NCBI GenBank assembly: GCA_951812925.1
Contig: OX638372.1
Coordinates: 10,073,410 to 10,137,409, forward strand
Length of the DNA: 64,000 nt
Reading direction: 5' to 3'
DNA from: Calliopum simillimum
Taxonomy: Eukaryota; Arthropoda; Insecta; Diptera; Lauxaniidae
This document shows positions 1 to 9,788 of this stretch, one piece after another. The position numbers and the translations under genes were made by a program. Position 1 is the stretch's first letter. Each line of letters opens with the position of its first letter. The notes beneath the pieces are model-generated. The model was not told the origin of the DNA. It worked only from the letters and a program-made list of their open reading frames with translations, and did no database searches.

Positions 1-499
1 ACGCATAGATCCATGATTTGTCACCTGTGGCGATCTTATAAACGTCTTTTGAAGCACCGCGATCGTATTTTTTCAACATTTCTTTGCATCAATCGATACG
101 AGCCTTTTTTTGAGCGATTGTCAAATTGTGCGGGATCCAACGAGAATAAACCTTTTTTACGGCCAGGTGTTCATGCAATATCAAATGTATGCAAGTGGGA
201 GAAATACCCGAGGATGCCTCTATCTCACGGTATGTCACATGACGATCTTGCATTATCAGTTCACGCATGGCATCAATGTTCTCTGGCACAACGGCCGTTT
301 TCGGACGACCTTCACGGAATTCGTCTTTGAGCGAGCGTCGGCCACGATTGAATTCATTAAATCAGTTTTTCACAGTGTTATAGGATGGTGCTTCATCGCC
401 ATACAAAGATTTAAGTTCATCAATGCGCTCTTGTCGTGATAATCCACGTCGAAAGTTGTGAAAAATGATCGCACGAAAATCTTCACGAGTTAATTCCAT
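1..499 (-). pseudogene. mariner transposase, N-terminal part, nonsense-mutated and cut by the window edge
   Basis: Reading the minus strand from the ATG at 499 gives a mariner-family transposase N-terminus: the MELTREDFRAII start, the helix-turn-helix region, the linker with REGRPKTAVVPENI and the RWIPHNL block just before the catalytic domain. Two TGA stops (362-364 and 89-91) fall where the family has Trp (VKN-W-F and D-W-CKEM), so both look like TGG to TGA changes. The rest of the gene lies beyond position 1. The copy is therefore inactive. Similarity to the irritans/vertumnana-type mariners of flies is from family knowledge; the subfamily is not certain. Confidence 0.88.
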
Positions 500-1430
500 T
501 TTTTTGCCAAATTGATTTTTCAAGTCACTGTAAACAACACAAATGATGGTCGTACGTCAAAACGTTCTGAGCACGTTTATGCTAAAAAATATCAAACTTT
601 CCAATAGAAATGTCAGATTGCACCTGGCAACACTTAGTGTTGCCTAGGCCATATATCGAGCAGCCTACGTATAAAAACACAAGGCATTTGAATCATAACT
701 GGCACGTTATGTCAGTTGATAAGATTGTCGACTCATAATTTGGAAGTCACAGGTTCGATTCCCAGCAAACATAAGTTTTTTTTTATTTTTTATTAAATTA
801 AAAATGTTTGGAAAATGTTGTTTTATGAACTTAATATATACTAACAAAATATTAATTGAAAAGTTAAAAAAACAATTTAAAAATATTGAATAAAAAAATT
901 TTAAAAATATTGTATAAAAACATTTCAAATGATGTTCATAAGCTTGCTATGAAGAGTCCAGTTTCGATTATTAAATAATTAAAATTCAAGAATTTCCAAA
1001 CATTTTGCAAGTTAATTTCCAAACGAAATGTTTGCTTCAATAAGTTATTTTCCAAACGTTTTTGTTTGTTGGGATATTAAGTGACATTTTTAAAAAAGTA
1101 TAGAGCTAATAAAAAAAAAATATATACATACATACGTGTATATATATCATGAAAATCGTACCTCGGATTTAAAAGTTGGTAGACCCATTTCGCAGCTTGT
1201 TGGAATACCTTTCTAGTGAACTGATCAAAAAGGCAAAAGTGGGTAGTTTAGCAACTTTAAGGTTGATCTCAAATTTATTAAATAATTACTTAACATATTC
1301 TTCCACTCAGTTCTTCAATAATGTTCAAAAAGTATCAAAACTGAACTTGACAAAATAAAATTAAACAATAAATTTTATTTTAATTGTTTTTCAACATACA
1401 ATTTAAGAAAACGAGAAAAAATATATTTTA
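500..1430. other. non-coding stretch with a tRNA-like block
   Basis: From 500 to about 645 is the outer part of the mariner element, including a short palindrome around GGCAACACTTAGTGTTGCC near 620-640. At 700-775 is a tRNA-like block (separate entry). The rest is AT-rich with ATACAT-type simple sequence near 1120-1150. I see no gene. Confidence 0.5.
700..775 (+). other. tRNA-like (Met-type anticodon loop) block, possible SINE head or tRNA relic
   Basis: A perfect internal B-box-like motif, GGTTCGATTCC, sits at about 752-762, with an A-box-like stretch (TGTCAGTTGATAAGA) about 45 bases upstream and an anticodon-like loop CTCATAA between them. The acceptor stem does not pair and the T-stem is poor, so it is not a working tRNA gene. 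A T-rich run follows. A tRNA-derived SINE head or degenerate tRNA pseudogene is the best reading. Confidence 0.35.
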
Positions 1431-1431
1431 T

Positions 1432-1439
1432 TATAAAAG
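1432..1439 (+). promoter_or_regulatory. possible TATA box of the first transporter gene
   Basis: TATAAAAG lies about 38-45 nt upstream of the first ATG (1477). If used, transcription would start near 1462-1468 (TTAGTGTG), leaving a very short 5' leader. Confidence 0.35.
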
Positions 1440-1476
1440 TTTTATTTAAATTTTAATTAGTTAGTGTGAATTGAGA

Positions 1477-2904
1477 ATGCAGACTGAATTGACAAGTGAT
1501 GAAACTTACTCCATTGCCGCGTGCTGTTTCATCAATTTCTGTATGTATACAGACCGTTTTTGTGTCATTTCAATGGCAGATCATCTTTGTAAAAACTATA
1601 AAGTGGGCTTCCATTGGTATGAAAAGCTTCAACTCGGATTTTTAATACCGTATATGTTGGCATCACCAATATTTGGTTATCTGGGTGATCGAAATTCTCG
1701 AAGGAAAATAATGCTCACATGCAGTCTTCTCTGTTCAATTTCCATCCTTGTGAGTGCTATTGCACCCAATATGTATTTTTTTTTATTCATGCGCATTTGT
1801 GTTGGCGCTTGTCAGGCTGGATTTTGTGTAGTTGCACCAAGTGTACTTGCAGATATTGCTAGAGATGAAGAACTTACCAAAGTATTGGGATATTTTTATA
1901 TTATGGCACCAGTGGGTTGTGGCGTTGGATTTCTACTCAGCGGTGTATATGAAGGCAAACCTGGTCATTGGTGGTGGTGCGTTTTAGGTGTGGCGCTTAT
2001 AACTTTTATTGGCTCAATATTCTTCTTCTTTGGACTGGATCCAAAACGTGGCTATAAGGATTCATTAAAAATTGGAAAAGGCAAGAGATTAAAAGCTAGA
2101 CCATATCAGGAAGACTTGCACAGTTTGTGGTATAACAAATCGTTTAGATGTGTAAGCTTTGCATTAGCTTCCCTATATCTTGTTTCTGGTGTTATCACTT
2201 TGAATGGACCAGAACTACTGGTGTTAGGATATGAACTTATTCAAATTAATCCTGAAAATTCGGGAATCGCTCCAGATATGGATGTAAAATTTGGTGCAAC
2301 CATATTGCTCACCGGAATAATAGGAGTGCCACTTGGTTCAAAGTGTTCAAGATTGTGTCGGCATACGTTACCACGTGTTGACACCATCATGTGCGGATTT
2401 GGAATTTTAATATCCCTGCCAATAATAATCATATCAGTTCTAACTACTGCTTTAAGGGCTTGGGAAACATTTTTCTATATATTTTTTGGTGGACTTGCAT
2501 TTAATTTAACTTGGGCAGCATCACATGATATTCTGCTGTACATTGTTATACCCCAACGAAGATGTTCGGTTATTGGATGGCATATGGTTATATCGCATTT
2601 TTTTGGAGATATTATTGGAACGAGTGTCGTAGAGCAGTTGCGTGCTATATTTTATAGCCTTGATTTTAGAGACGTATTGGAACTTTATGATGATCCTGAT
2701 ATGGATATTAAGAGATTTTTCGCATTACGTGATACCGTCCTCACGATAATGTTTTTTCAATTTTTAAGTGGTATTCTCTTCATATGGAATGCTTTATACA
2801 TACTTGAGTATATTGAGAAAGCCAAAAAAGAAACATGGGATATTGTTTATAAGCATAAAATACCATATATCAATACAGAGACGATCAATAATAATAATAA
2901 TTAG
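1477..2904 (+). CDS. spinster-like MFS transporter, copy 1 (475 aa, intronless)
   Basis: This is a major facilitator superfamily protein of the Spinster (SPNS) group. These are proton-coupled lysosomal or plasma-membrane carriers of lysolipids, sphingosine-1-phosphate or sugars. The start is ATG at 1477; the open frame runs 6 nt further upstream without an ATG. About 12 hydrophobic segments are visible. Near residue 25 the first helix carries the Spinster Asp-Arg pair (MYTDRF). The loop between helices 2 and 3 has MFS motif A, GYLGDRNSRR, followed by RICVGACQAGF in helix 4. The position that is Glu in Spinster (GIGEASY) is Gln here. The C-terminus ends in a run of Asn. There is no intron. The gene is paralogous to the ORF at 5932-7389 (same motifs, similar length). 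It could be a retrogene that then duplicated in tandem; substrate unknown. Confidence 0.88.
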   Translation: MQTELTSDETYSIAACCFINFCMYTDRFCVISMADHLCKNYKVGFHWYEKLQLGFLIPYMLASPIFGYLGDRNSRRKIMLTCSLLCSISILVSAIAPNMYFFLFMRICVGACQAGFCVVAPSVLADIARDEELTKVLGYFYIMAPVGCGVGFLLSGVYEGKPGHWWWCVLGVALITFIGSIFFFFGLDPKRGYKDSLKIGKGKRLKARPYQEDLHSLWYNKSFRCVSFALASLYLVSGVITLNGPELLVLGYELIQINPENSGIAPDMDVKFGATILLTGIIGVPLGSKCSRLCRHTLPRVDTIMCGFGILISLPIIIISVLTTALRAWETFFYIFFGGLAFNLTWAASHDILLYIVIPQRRCSVIGWHMVISHFFGDIIGTSVVEQLRAIFYSLDFRDVLELYDDPDMDIKRFFALRDTVLTIMFFQFLSGILFIWNALYILEYIEKAKKETWDIVYKHKIPYINTETINNNNN

Positions 2905-3433
2905 AAGGAGGGCCGATCACACTAAAAAGAAGGAAAGATTTAAATTATTTGTATGCGCGGTGACGAATGTCACGACGCGTCATCGATGACTAATAGTGAC
3001 AATTTTAAATCGTAGGTGAAGAACGGAATTCATGCATGAAGTCAAACGAATGTCCCAAAGTTCACTGATAATGTCATTAAGTCGTCAGCGTGCTAGTAGC
3101 TCATAGCAGACAATATCAGTGTGATTCACTTATGAATAATTCACCAATCAGTATACTCCCGAATGACTGGTAAAGAAAAATGTCATCGAGTTGTCATTAT
3201 GAAAGAAAAAATTCTATATTTTTGTTTTGTTTTTTATTTGTTTTTATTTTGATATAAATTATATACCTATATTTTAAATTAAAATAATTTATTTATATAA
3301 TTAAATCTAACTCTTTCTACACTTTTTTCTCACTTATAAAAATTTAAAAATTTTAAATGTGTGTTGCAATTCGAGGAATTCTGTTTTCTACCGTACATTC
3401 GCGCCCTATAGCTTTGTTATTGTTTTCTACGTA
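2905..3433. other. AT-rich intergenic stretch, end of copy 1 and older repeat
   Basis: No gene is seen. At about 3355-3420 is a roughly 65-bp stretch that recurs, diverged, at about 10967-11035. The Tc1-like element has inserted at a TA just downstream of it. Confidence 0.5.
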
Positions 3434-4939
3434 AAGCTGCGTCCAAAATAATAGTAGTGCTTTTTATAAAATTGAAAACGACCTTAAAAATATCTGAATT
3501 TTTATTTTAATCAAATTGAAATACATTTTTTTTACAAGAGTGGTATCCTAAGGAGAAATTAAAAATATAATTAACAAGATTTCAAGGCAGTTGGGATAAA
3601 AAAATTAAAGTTTTCACAAGTTCTTAATATTTGGCTGCTCAAAATAATAGTAGTGGTAACTTTGTAGTCGTGTAAATTTTGCAAAATAGCCACGTTTTTT
3701 AAATTATGGGTTATTTAAAACACAACGATATCGCTAGGATTTAGTTGCATAGCCTTTATTCGCAATAACACAAGCACAGCGCTTTGGCATCGACTCCACA
3801 AGATTTTGGCATCTTGCGAAACATTGGTCGGTCGACATTGGGCGACTGCATTCTTCACGTTGCACCATAGGTTCTCAATGGGATTCAGGTCTGGTGACTG
3901 GGCGGGCCATTCAAGAACATTTATATCGTTGGCCTGAAAACATTGTTTGGCGACTTTACTTGTGTGCTTGGGGTCGTTGTCCTGTTGAAAAACCCAATTC
4001 AGTGGCATTTGGTCGCTAGCGTATGGCAACATGACTTCCTGCAGTATATGGACGTAAAGGTGCCGATCCATGATTTCTTGGATCCAATATATAGGCCCCA
4101 CACCGTTATACGAAAAGCATGCCCAAATCATTATGCTAGCTCCTCCGTGTTTGATTGTTTTTAAAGTAAATCTTGGATCGAATTCCGTATATTTCTCCAT
4201 TTTTGAGCTGGCCAGTCGATGTGTTTTTGAGTGAATTTTATTAATGCTGCTACACGTTTTTTATTTAGAAGCGGAACTTTTCTTGGGCTATGTGCTGCCA
4301 AATTATTTTGCCGCAAATATCTCGTATTGTTTGTGTACTGGCATTGACTTTAAGTTCATCCTTTATCTTGGAAGAGCTCGCAAAAGGATTTAGTCTTGAG
4401 TATCTCACCACACGATTTTCTTCTTTCTTGGAGATTATACGAGGTTGGCCGCGTTTTTCAAGGCGTGGGGTGAACGCGATAGCATTTCGAACCATCATCG
4501 GTGAACAACATACTAAATTTTCCACTTCCTTGCAAGTTTTGCCCTTCGAAATCAATTTTTTTATAAGTGCACTCCGCTCAGAACTGTAATGCTTGCCTCG
4601 TCCCATTTTTGGAAAAGTTTTTGTTGCACGCCGATGAGAAACTGATAAATGATTATAATAATACCCTTTTTGTTAGGAATTTCCGGTTTATTCTAATTTT
4701 TTGACAAAATTTTTACATACACTACTATTATTTTGATCATACAAAAACCAGCTCAGCTGCGAATTTTTCAAATAAAAATTAGAACAGGTACGTAAAAATT
4801 TAAAGTAGTGGGTCTTCTTATTATGCTTTCAGAGCGTTACAAATTGGTAAAAAAAAATATCGAAAATTCAAATAATCAGTTAAATATGACAAAAACAAGC
4901 TAACCGGTAGTATCACTACTATTTTTTTGAGCACAACTG
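3434..4939. mobile_element. Tc1-like DNA transposon with inner and outer repeats (IR/DR type), defective
   Basis: Both ends are at TA dinucleotides. The outer right end reads CAGTTGTGCTCAAAA inward; the left end is a diverged version. A second copy of the core motif CAAAATAATAGTAGTG lies about 200 bp inside each end (near 3640 and 4720). Long ends with an outer and an inner transposase-site motif are typical of IR/DR-type Tc1 elements such as Minos-like or Sleeping Beauty-like ones. The single gene is on the minus strand and broken. Confidence 0.85.
3734..4606 (-). pseudogene. Tc1-like transposase, deleted and frameshifted
   Basis: The first part (ATG at 4606) has the paired-like DNA-binding region, beginning MGRGKHYSSERSALIKKLIS. 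The C-terminal part has HGGASIMIWACFS, the second catalytic Asp (FQQDNDPKHTSK) and the catalytic Glu (SPDLNPIENLW). The segment that normally holds the first catalytic Asp (the DES block, before EFDPRF) is missing around 4200. A frameshift near 3800 separates the last residues, which continue in another frame as LVESMPKRCACVIANKGY to the stop at 3734-3736. The enzyme cannot work. Confidence 0.88.
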
Positions 4940-5931
4940 TATATTCGACCAGCCAGCACGTTAGGTTCATATTTTGTTGATAATTTTCAAAAACGCGAAC
5001 GGTATCAACTCGCTGCTTTCATCTTGTTGTTTGTGTTTTTGTCGGTTGTCACGAGGATATCTTGCATATAATGTGGGCGAAAATCGATTTGGAAATAACC
5101 GCCCGTGATTTCACTGGGCTACCGAAAAAGTTGCTGGCGAAAGAGGCGAAATAAATAATTAAAAACAAGAAAAATAGTTACAAACTTGAACAAATCGGAA
5201 CTAACATCACAATTAAGAATCCTAGAAGAATATATCAAGCGATAAAAGAATAGACTAAAGGTCCAACATTTCCAAAAATAAAGATGGAATAGTCCTTAGC
5301 GATAAGTAATAAATTGCTGAATGTTGAAAAGAGCGAGCATTTCAGTGAGACGCTTAATGTCCAAGGAGAAATACAAGAACATCCTATTGTACAGAGCTCC
5401 GAAATATACACAAGAGAGCCAGAATTTGATGAAACTATGATTACTTTAAATAAGCTTAAGCTTAAGAGGACGAAGCCAGGGAGGGGGGTGTTTGGGTGTT
5501 CAAACCTCCCCCAAAACATTACAAATAATATGAAAAATCAAATAATAATATTAATTTTTGCAAGTTAATCATGTGAATCCCCTCCCCCTCAAAGCAAAAT
5601 CCTGGCTACGTTCTTGGCTGCCCAGAAAGATAATTACCCGCTAAGTTTTTGACGAGAAAAGGACGACTGAGAGCACTTGTATCCATGGGAAAATTTTCTC
5701 TCATCTTACCACCTCTAAGGTCGGTGCAGATCTAATATATTTCAAACACATTCTAAAAGTTATATAAATGCTGAAATTTTGACCCAATACCCCAAAATCA
5801 CTTTACTTTGCAGCGGTGTATGCGAAATTTACCTGAGGAACCAATGAAAAAATTAAAAATTTTGGAAACATTCGTTAATTGAAAAACGAAAAGTCGCGTC
5901 AAAGTAAAAAGATTTGAAGAAAAAAGTAATT
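4940..5931. other. intergenic stretch upstream of the second transporter
   Basis: No supported gene; the short open frames lack recognisable domains. G-rich and C-rich patches at 5470-5510 and 5570-5600 are roughly inverted. TATATAAA at 5761-5768 is a possible TATA element about 165 nt before the next ATG. Confidence 0.4.
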
Positions 5932-7389
5932 ATGCTTTCAAAATATAGCACTCGTGAAAATTTCACCGTTTTTATACTTTGTTGCATCAGTTTTGTTTCT
6001 TATGTGGACCGCACATCCACTTTTCAAATATCGGATATAATTCGTCAACACTTGAGTGCTGCTCCTGGTTTTAAGCAGCGGCTGAGTGGTGCATTTATTG
6101 TTGGACATATACTGGCAGCGCCTATATTCGGCTATTTGGGTGATCGACGTTCACGCAAAACGATAATATTCGTATGCGTTTTCCTTTGGGCAAGTCTCTT
6201 GTTAGCGAGTGCTTTTATACAACACGAAACTTCGATATTTTTACTGGCACGTGTGATGATTGGCATATTTCAATCAGGATTTATTGTTGTTTCGCCCAGT
6301 GTACTAATGGACACAGTAAGAGACGATGCACTTAGCCATGCATACACCTATTACAATCTAACGGCTATACTTGGCGTTTTATTTGGAGGTCTACTCAAAG
6401 AAATGGTGATGAAACATATTGGTCAGTGGTGGCATTGTTTTTACATCCTATCTACATTAGCTTATATATCTGGATTTTTGCTTTTATTTGGAGTTGAACC
6501 GGAGCGTGGTTATAAGGATGTTGAAGAAATATTTGGCAAAGGAAGAACACTGAAGGCCACTTCGTATAAAGAGGACCTAAAACGTATATTTCGAAGCAAA
6601 ACATATTTATTGTTCTCTTCGGCATTGACATGCACCTACTTCTTTGCTGGCATTTTCGACTGGTATGGAACGGAATTGCTGGTGCTCGGCAATGAAATCA
6701 TTGTAGAACGTGAGAAAAGGGAACGCAAAATGAATGTATCCACCGTATTTTCATCAATGTTTCTACTTTCGGGATTAATTGGCATAACGCTTGGAACTTA
6801 TTGGTCAAGATTAATGCGAAGCGTAATTTTCAATATCGACCCCATGATATGTGGTTTGGGAGTCTTATTGTCTGTTCCATATATAGTCGTAGCAATTTTA
6901 ACGTGTCATGTACGAACGGGGGAATCACTATATTATATGTTCCTTGGACTAATGTCATTTAATTTGGTATGGGCACTATCAATGGGCACACTGCAATCAT
7001 GTGTGATACCCCCTCGTAGGTGTTCAGTTCGGGCATGGCAGGTGTCTACATCAGCTTTGTTTGGTGACTTCGTTGGGCCCTTCGTTGTAATGCTGCTGCG
7101 TACAATGTTTTATAAAATGTATAAGATAAAAACACTTACGATTGAACTCGATGCGGAAGTGACCGAAAAAGATAGTGCAGCGTTCCTTACGTTGCGGTAC
7201 AGCCTTTACTGTGCACTTTCTGTTAATTCTTTGGGTAGCATACTTTTCCTTATGGACGCATTTTTTCTTGTCGATGATAAGAAAAAAGTTAGAGAAGAGA
7301 TTAAAGAGATAGTGCATAAGGAAATTGAAGCAGAAGAAGAGGAGGCACAAAATCCTACCCAAAATGTTAAAACTATTGCTAAAAAGTAA
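5932..7389 (+). CDS. spinster-like MFS transporter, copy 2 (485 aa, intronless)
   Basis: This is the second tandem Spinster-group MFS gene. The start is ATG at 5932 (MLSKYSTREN); 18 nt of open frame upstream contain no ATG. It has about 12 membrane segments, the Asp-Arg pair in helix 1 (SYVDRTST), motif A as GYLGDRRSRK, and helix 4 as ARVMIGIFQSGF. Gln again replaces the usual Spinster Glu. The loop after helix 6 shares the GVEPERGYKD/KGRTLKA block with copy 1 (GLDPKRGYKD/KGKRLKA). The C-terminus is a charged Glu-rich tail (EEIKEIVHKEIEAEEEEAQ). An AATAAA lies at 7408-7413, 19 nt after the stop. Both genes lack introns and share orientation, which fits duplication after retrotransposition. 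Membrane transport is a safe inference; the substrate is not. Confidence 0.88.
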   Translation: MLSKYSTRENFTVFILCCISFVSYVDRTSTFQISDIIRQHLSAAPGFKQRLSGAFIVGHILAAPIFGYLGDRRSRKTIIFVCVFLWASLLLASAFIQHETSIFLLARVMIGIFQSGFIVVSPSVLMDTVRDDALSHAYTYYNLTAILGVLFGGLLKEMVMKHIGQWWHCFYILSTLAYISGFLLLFGVEPERGYKDVEEIFGKGRTLKATSYKEDLKRIFRSKTYLLFSSALTCTYFFAGIFDWYGTELLVLGNEIIVEREKRERKMNVSTVFSSMFLLSGLIGITLGTYWSRLMRSVIFNIDPMICGLGVLLSVPYIVVAILTCHVRTGESLYYMFLGLMSFNLVWALSMGTLQSCVIPPRRCSVRAWQVSTSALFGDFVGPFVVMLLRTMFYKMYKIKTLTIELDAEVTEKDSAAFLTLRYSLYCALSVNSLGSILFLMDAFFLVDDKKKVREEIKEIVHKEIEAEEEEAQNPTQNVKTIAKK

Positions 7390-7407
7390 AAACTTGTAGC
7401 ATTTAAA

Positions 7408-7413
7408 AATAAA
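7408..7413 (+). terminator. polyadenylation signal of transporter copy 2
   Basis: AATAAA lies 19 nt beyond the stop codon. Confidence 0.55.
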
Positions 7414-7507
7414 ATCCAAATCAAAATATGTGTTCATATGGCCTTCGAATTTTGTTTTTTATTTTATTCTTTTAAGGAAATAGAATACTTCTCATGGTAC
7501 AATTACT

Positions 7508-7636
7508 TTCTAATAATCACCCTTATCATGTAATTCCATTTCGAATCAAACTCAATCGAATCGAGATTTTGTTATCATATATTTTGACATCCAGGATCGA
7601 AATCGAAAATTTTATCAATCAGAATCAAATTAGATG
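7508..7636. repeat. half of a foldback MITE (same family as 34072-34334)
   Basis: The CACCCTTATCATGTAATT end and the AATCGAATCGAGATTTTGTTATCAT block match the left half of the complete foldback element at 34072-34334. The right half is missing, and another element starts at 7637. Confidence 0.6.
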
Positions 7637-8220
7637 ATATCGATACCTTAGAGCGCTATAGTCCTATCTCCACTTTTTGCGATTTTGAGATTTTTGCAGT
7701 AATGGCATCATTGTGGGCTTCTTTACCGTGTGGAAAACTGTGTGATGTCAAAATACCACTAAAACACCAAAATATTCGAAAATTAAAAAAAAATCCTATC
7801 TCCAAACTGTAATTTTTTCAAGAGCGCTACTGTCCACTGAATATTCAAGTAAGTCACATTTTTAAAAAAAATTCTTCGTTTTTTCGTGTTTTCTACGCGT
7901 TTTATGACTTTTTACGACATTTTAGTGGAAAAAATTCCAAAAATGTACTAAATACGTCGTTTATTTCAATAGTAGTGGAATTCTATATAAGGGCAAAAGT
8001 AATGACATACTATAAATATGCTGGGATTTCGTTAAAAATTAATAAAATTGGTTAGAAACATTAAATTATGTTAAAATATACTATAGGTAAAAATATTGCA
8101 TATATCGTTATATCAAAGTAGCAGCCAATCCTAAATAGCCACTGTTTGAAATCTTCTTTTTGCATTTTCCAACAATTGGAAAAATGGAGATAGGACTATA
8201 GCGCTCTAAAGTATCGATAT
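7637..8220. mobile_element. 584-bp terminal-inverted-repeat element
   Basis: The ends are near-perfect inverted repeats of about 38 bp with the core TTAGAGCGCTATAGTCCTAT. Internal related motifs (CCTATCTCC and GAGCGCTA near 7795-7835) repeat the terminal motif. No ORF is present. It is a non-autonomous DNA element; the superfamily is not assigned. Confidence 0.75.
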
Positions 8221-8300
8221 GTATGATTATTTATCGATTGTCGTAAAATTTTAATATTTACCGTAATAAAATTTCTGTACGACTGGGCAAATTAGACTAT

Positions 8301-8407
8301 GGGGGTTATCGTGAATCAAGACTCCCGGGGAATTTTCTTAAACAGCAATAGAGAATGCACGGCAGTCCGAGAAAATTCCCCGGGAATCTTGATTCACGAT
8401 AACCCCC
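8301..8407. repeat. 107-bp hairpin MITE, copy 1
   Basis: Two 38-bp arms beginning GGGGGTTATCGTGAATCAAG are inverted with one mismatch around a loop of about 31 bp. Related copies lie at 8430-8536, about 13215-13295 and about 24430-24540. Confidence 0.85.
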
Positions 8408-8429
8408 TATATGAAGTCGACCACCTATT

Positions 8430-8536
8430 GGGGGTTATCATGAATAAAGATTCCCCGGGAATTTTCTTAAACTGCAATAGAGAATGCACTGCAGTCTGAG
8501 AAAATTCCCCGGGAATCTTGATTCACGATAACCCCC
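8430..8536. repeat. 107-bp hairpin MITE, copy 2
   Basis: Tandem neighbour of the preceding hairpin, of equal length, with arms of about 38 bp and a nearly identical loop. It is in the same orientation, 22 bp downstream. Confidence 0.85.
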
Positions 8537-8901
8537 ATTATGTTCGCAAAAAGAGTACAACTCTGAAGTTCATTCTACTACGTACAGAGATAATTTCGAA
8601 AAGGTCACAACTCTACACAGTGTTCTTGAAGAAAAGGATTATAACAAGAGAATCCCGACAAAAACTAAAAATGGGGGGTGATTCTAGAGGCTTTTGAGAT
8701 CATATTCCCACGGGCCAGAATACTATAAACAATAACCGTTTTACGTAAAAACACCGTCAAATCTAACTTTTTTTGAAATTTCTTCAGTATTCACGTATTC
8801 TTTCGGCTTCAATATCTCGAAAAAGAAGCGATATCGAATAATTTTATTAAATTTTTTAGACTTATTTTGGGTCGTTCAATATGAAATCAAGGGGATTCTT
8901 T

Positions 8902-9282
8902 GATTTCCGTGGCCCCTCGATTTGACGATGTTTTCTTATAAATCGACAAAAAATAAGTCGAAAATATTAGATAAAATTTTTCCATATCTCGCTTCGTTCT
9001 CGAGATATCAAGGCTTAAAGAATACGAGAAAATTGAAGGAATGTTAAATCTCTCGAAAACGAAGGGAGTTATCGATAAATTTTATTTAATATTATCAACT
9101 ACTTTTAGGTCGTTTTATGTGATAACAGTCAAATCTAACATTTCTTAAAATTTCTACAATATTCTCGTACTCTTTAATCTCGAGATCGAAGCGAGAAATG
9201 GAAAAATTTTATCTAATATTTTCGACTTATTTTGTGTCAATTTATAAGAAAACATCGTCAAATCAAGGGGCCACGGAAATCG
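8902..9282. repeat. foldback repeat with arms of about 100 bp
   Basis: The left arm (8902-9010) and right arm (9178-9282) are inverted copies, roughly 93% alike by eye, sharing CGATTTCCGTGGCCCC and AAATATTAGATAAAATTTTT. Related direct repeats (CAAATCTAAC...) occur just outside. There is no ORF. Confidence 0.75.
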
Positions 9283-9431
9283 AAGTCGTGCCGAAATCGA
9301 TTAGTGCATTTTTTTTCATGTGCTATTCGTCCATAAACTGTTTGGCAAATAAAGTACGAAAGAAGTTACAGTATTGCGTTATTTAATTATTAAGCTAAGA
9401 ACTATACATATAAGTTCATTTGGTATTCATC

Positions 9432-9437
9432 TTTATT
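9432..9437 (-). terminator. polyadenylation signal of the ND-MNLL transcript
   Basis: AATAAA on the minus strand starts only 7 nt after the stop codon, giving a very short 3' UTR. Confidence 0.6.
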
Positions 9438-9443
9438 TATGCA

Positions 9444-9611
9444 TCACCACGATGGCTGCTCATTGGGTTTACGTTCACGACCATACAGTGCGCTTTTATC
9501 GCGGAATCTTGTCATGCGTTCGGTTTCCTTTTTATCCAAAAAATGACCAATACCCAATCCAATCAGCGGTAGTACTCCCAAAACGTATGTTTTGTTGATT
9601 CCAAGCACCAT
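9444..9611 (-). CDS. ND-MNLL: NADH dehydrogenase (ubiquinone) 1 beta subcomplex subunit 1, MNLL (55 aa)
   Basis: This is a small single-span accessory subunit of mitochondrial complex I (NDUFB1/MNLL family, membrane arm). The protein starts MVLGINKTYVLGVLPLIGLG, giving one hydrophobic helix. The family signature GHFLDKKETERMTRFRDKSA follows, then the LYGRE tail. Length (55 aa) fits the family (about 56-58). I chose ATG 9611 because its context, CAAACAAAATGG, is good and it matches the family N-terminus; an in-frame upstream non-ATG stretch exists. It is the second ORF of the transcript, 21 nt after the stop of the ORF at 9633-9788. Confidence 0.9.
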   Translation of the reverse strand: MVLGINKTYVLGVLPLIGLGIGHFLDKKETERMTRFRDKSALYGRERKPNEQPSW

Positions 9612-9632
9612 TTTGTTTGTATAGATTTGCAA

Positions 9633-9788
9633 TTACTGCCTCAGAAGTTCTTCGCTCTTAGCTTTTTCTTTGACTTGGCGTTTCCAAGCACGTGTATGTG
9701 ACCAATCGGCGTATATAGTGCTTACTGTAAAGGTTGGAAATATAACAACAACTGCGTACCTCTTCACCAAGTTACTGACGACTCCCAT
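9633..9788 (-). CDS. small membrane protein upstream of ND-MNLL (51 aa), first ORF of a two-ORF transcript
   Basis: This ORF starts at ATG 9788 and stops at 9633-9635. It has a short basic start (MGVVSNLVKR), one hydrophobic segment (about residues 11-26), then a charged tail with ADWSHTRAWKRQ and a Lys/Glu-rich end. The shape suits a small inner-mitochondrial-membrane protein. I do not recognise the family. It is preceded by a clear splice acceptor (TTTTCTTTTCCACAG on the minus strand, ending at 9793), so the ATG sits 4 nt into the exon. Only 21 nt separate its stop from the ND-MNLL ATG with no splice site between, so one mRNA probably carries both ORFs. Confidence 0.7.
   Translation of the reverse strand: MGVVSNLVKRYAVVVIFPTFTVSTIYADWSHTRAWKRQVKEKAKSEELLRQ

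Noticed and set aside
110..439. Plus-strand open frame over the mariner region
   Set aside because: It is the reverse shadow of the minus-strand transposase, which has clear family motifs.
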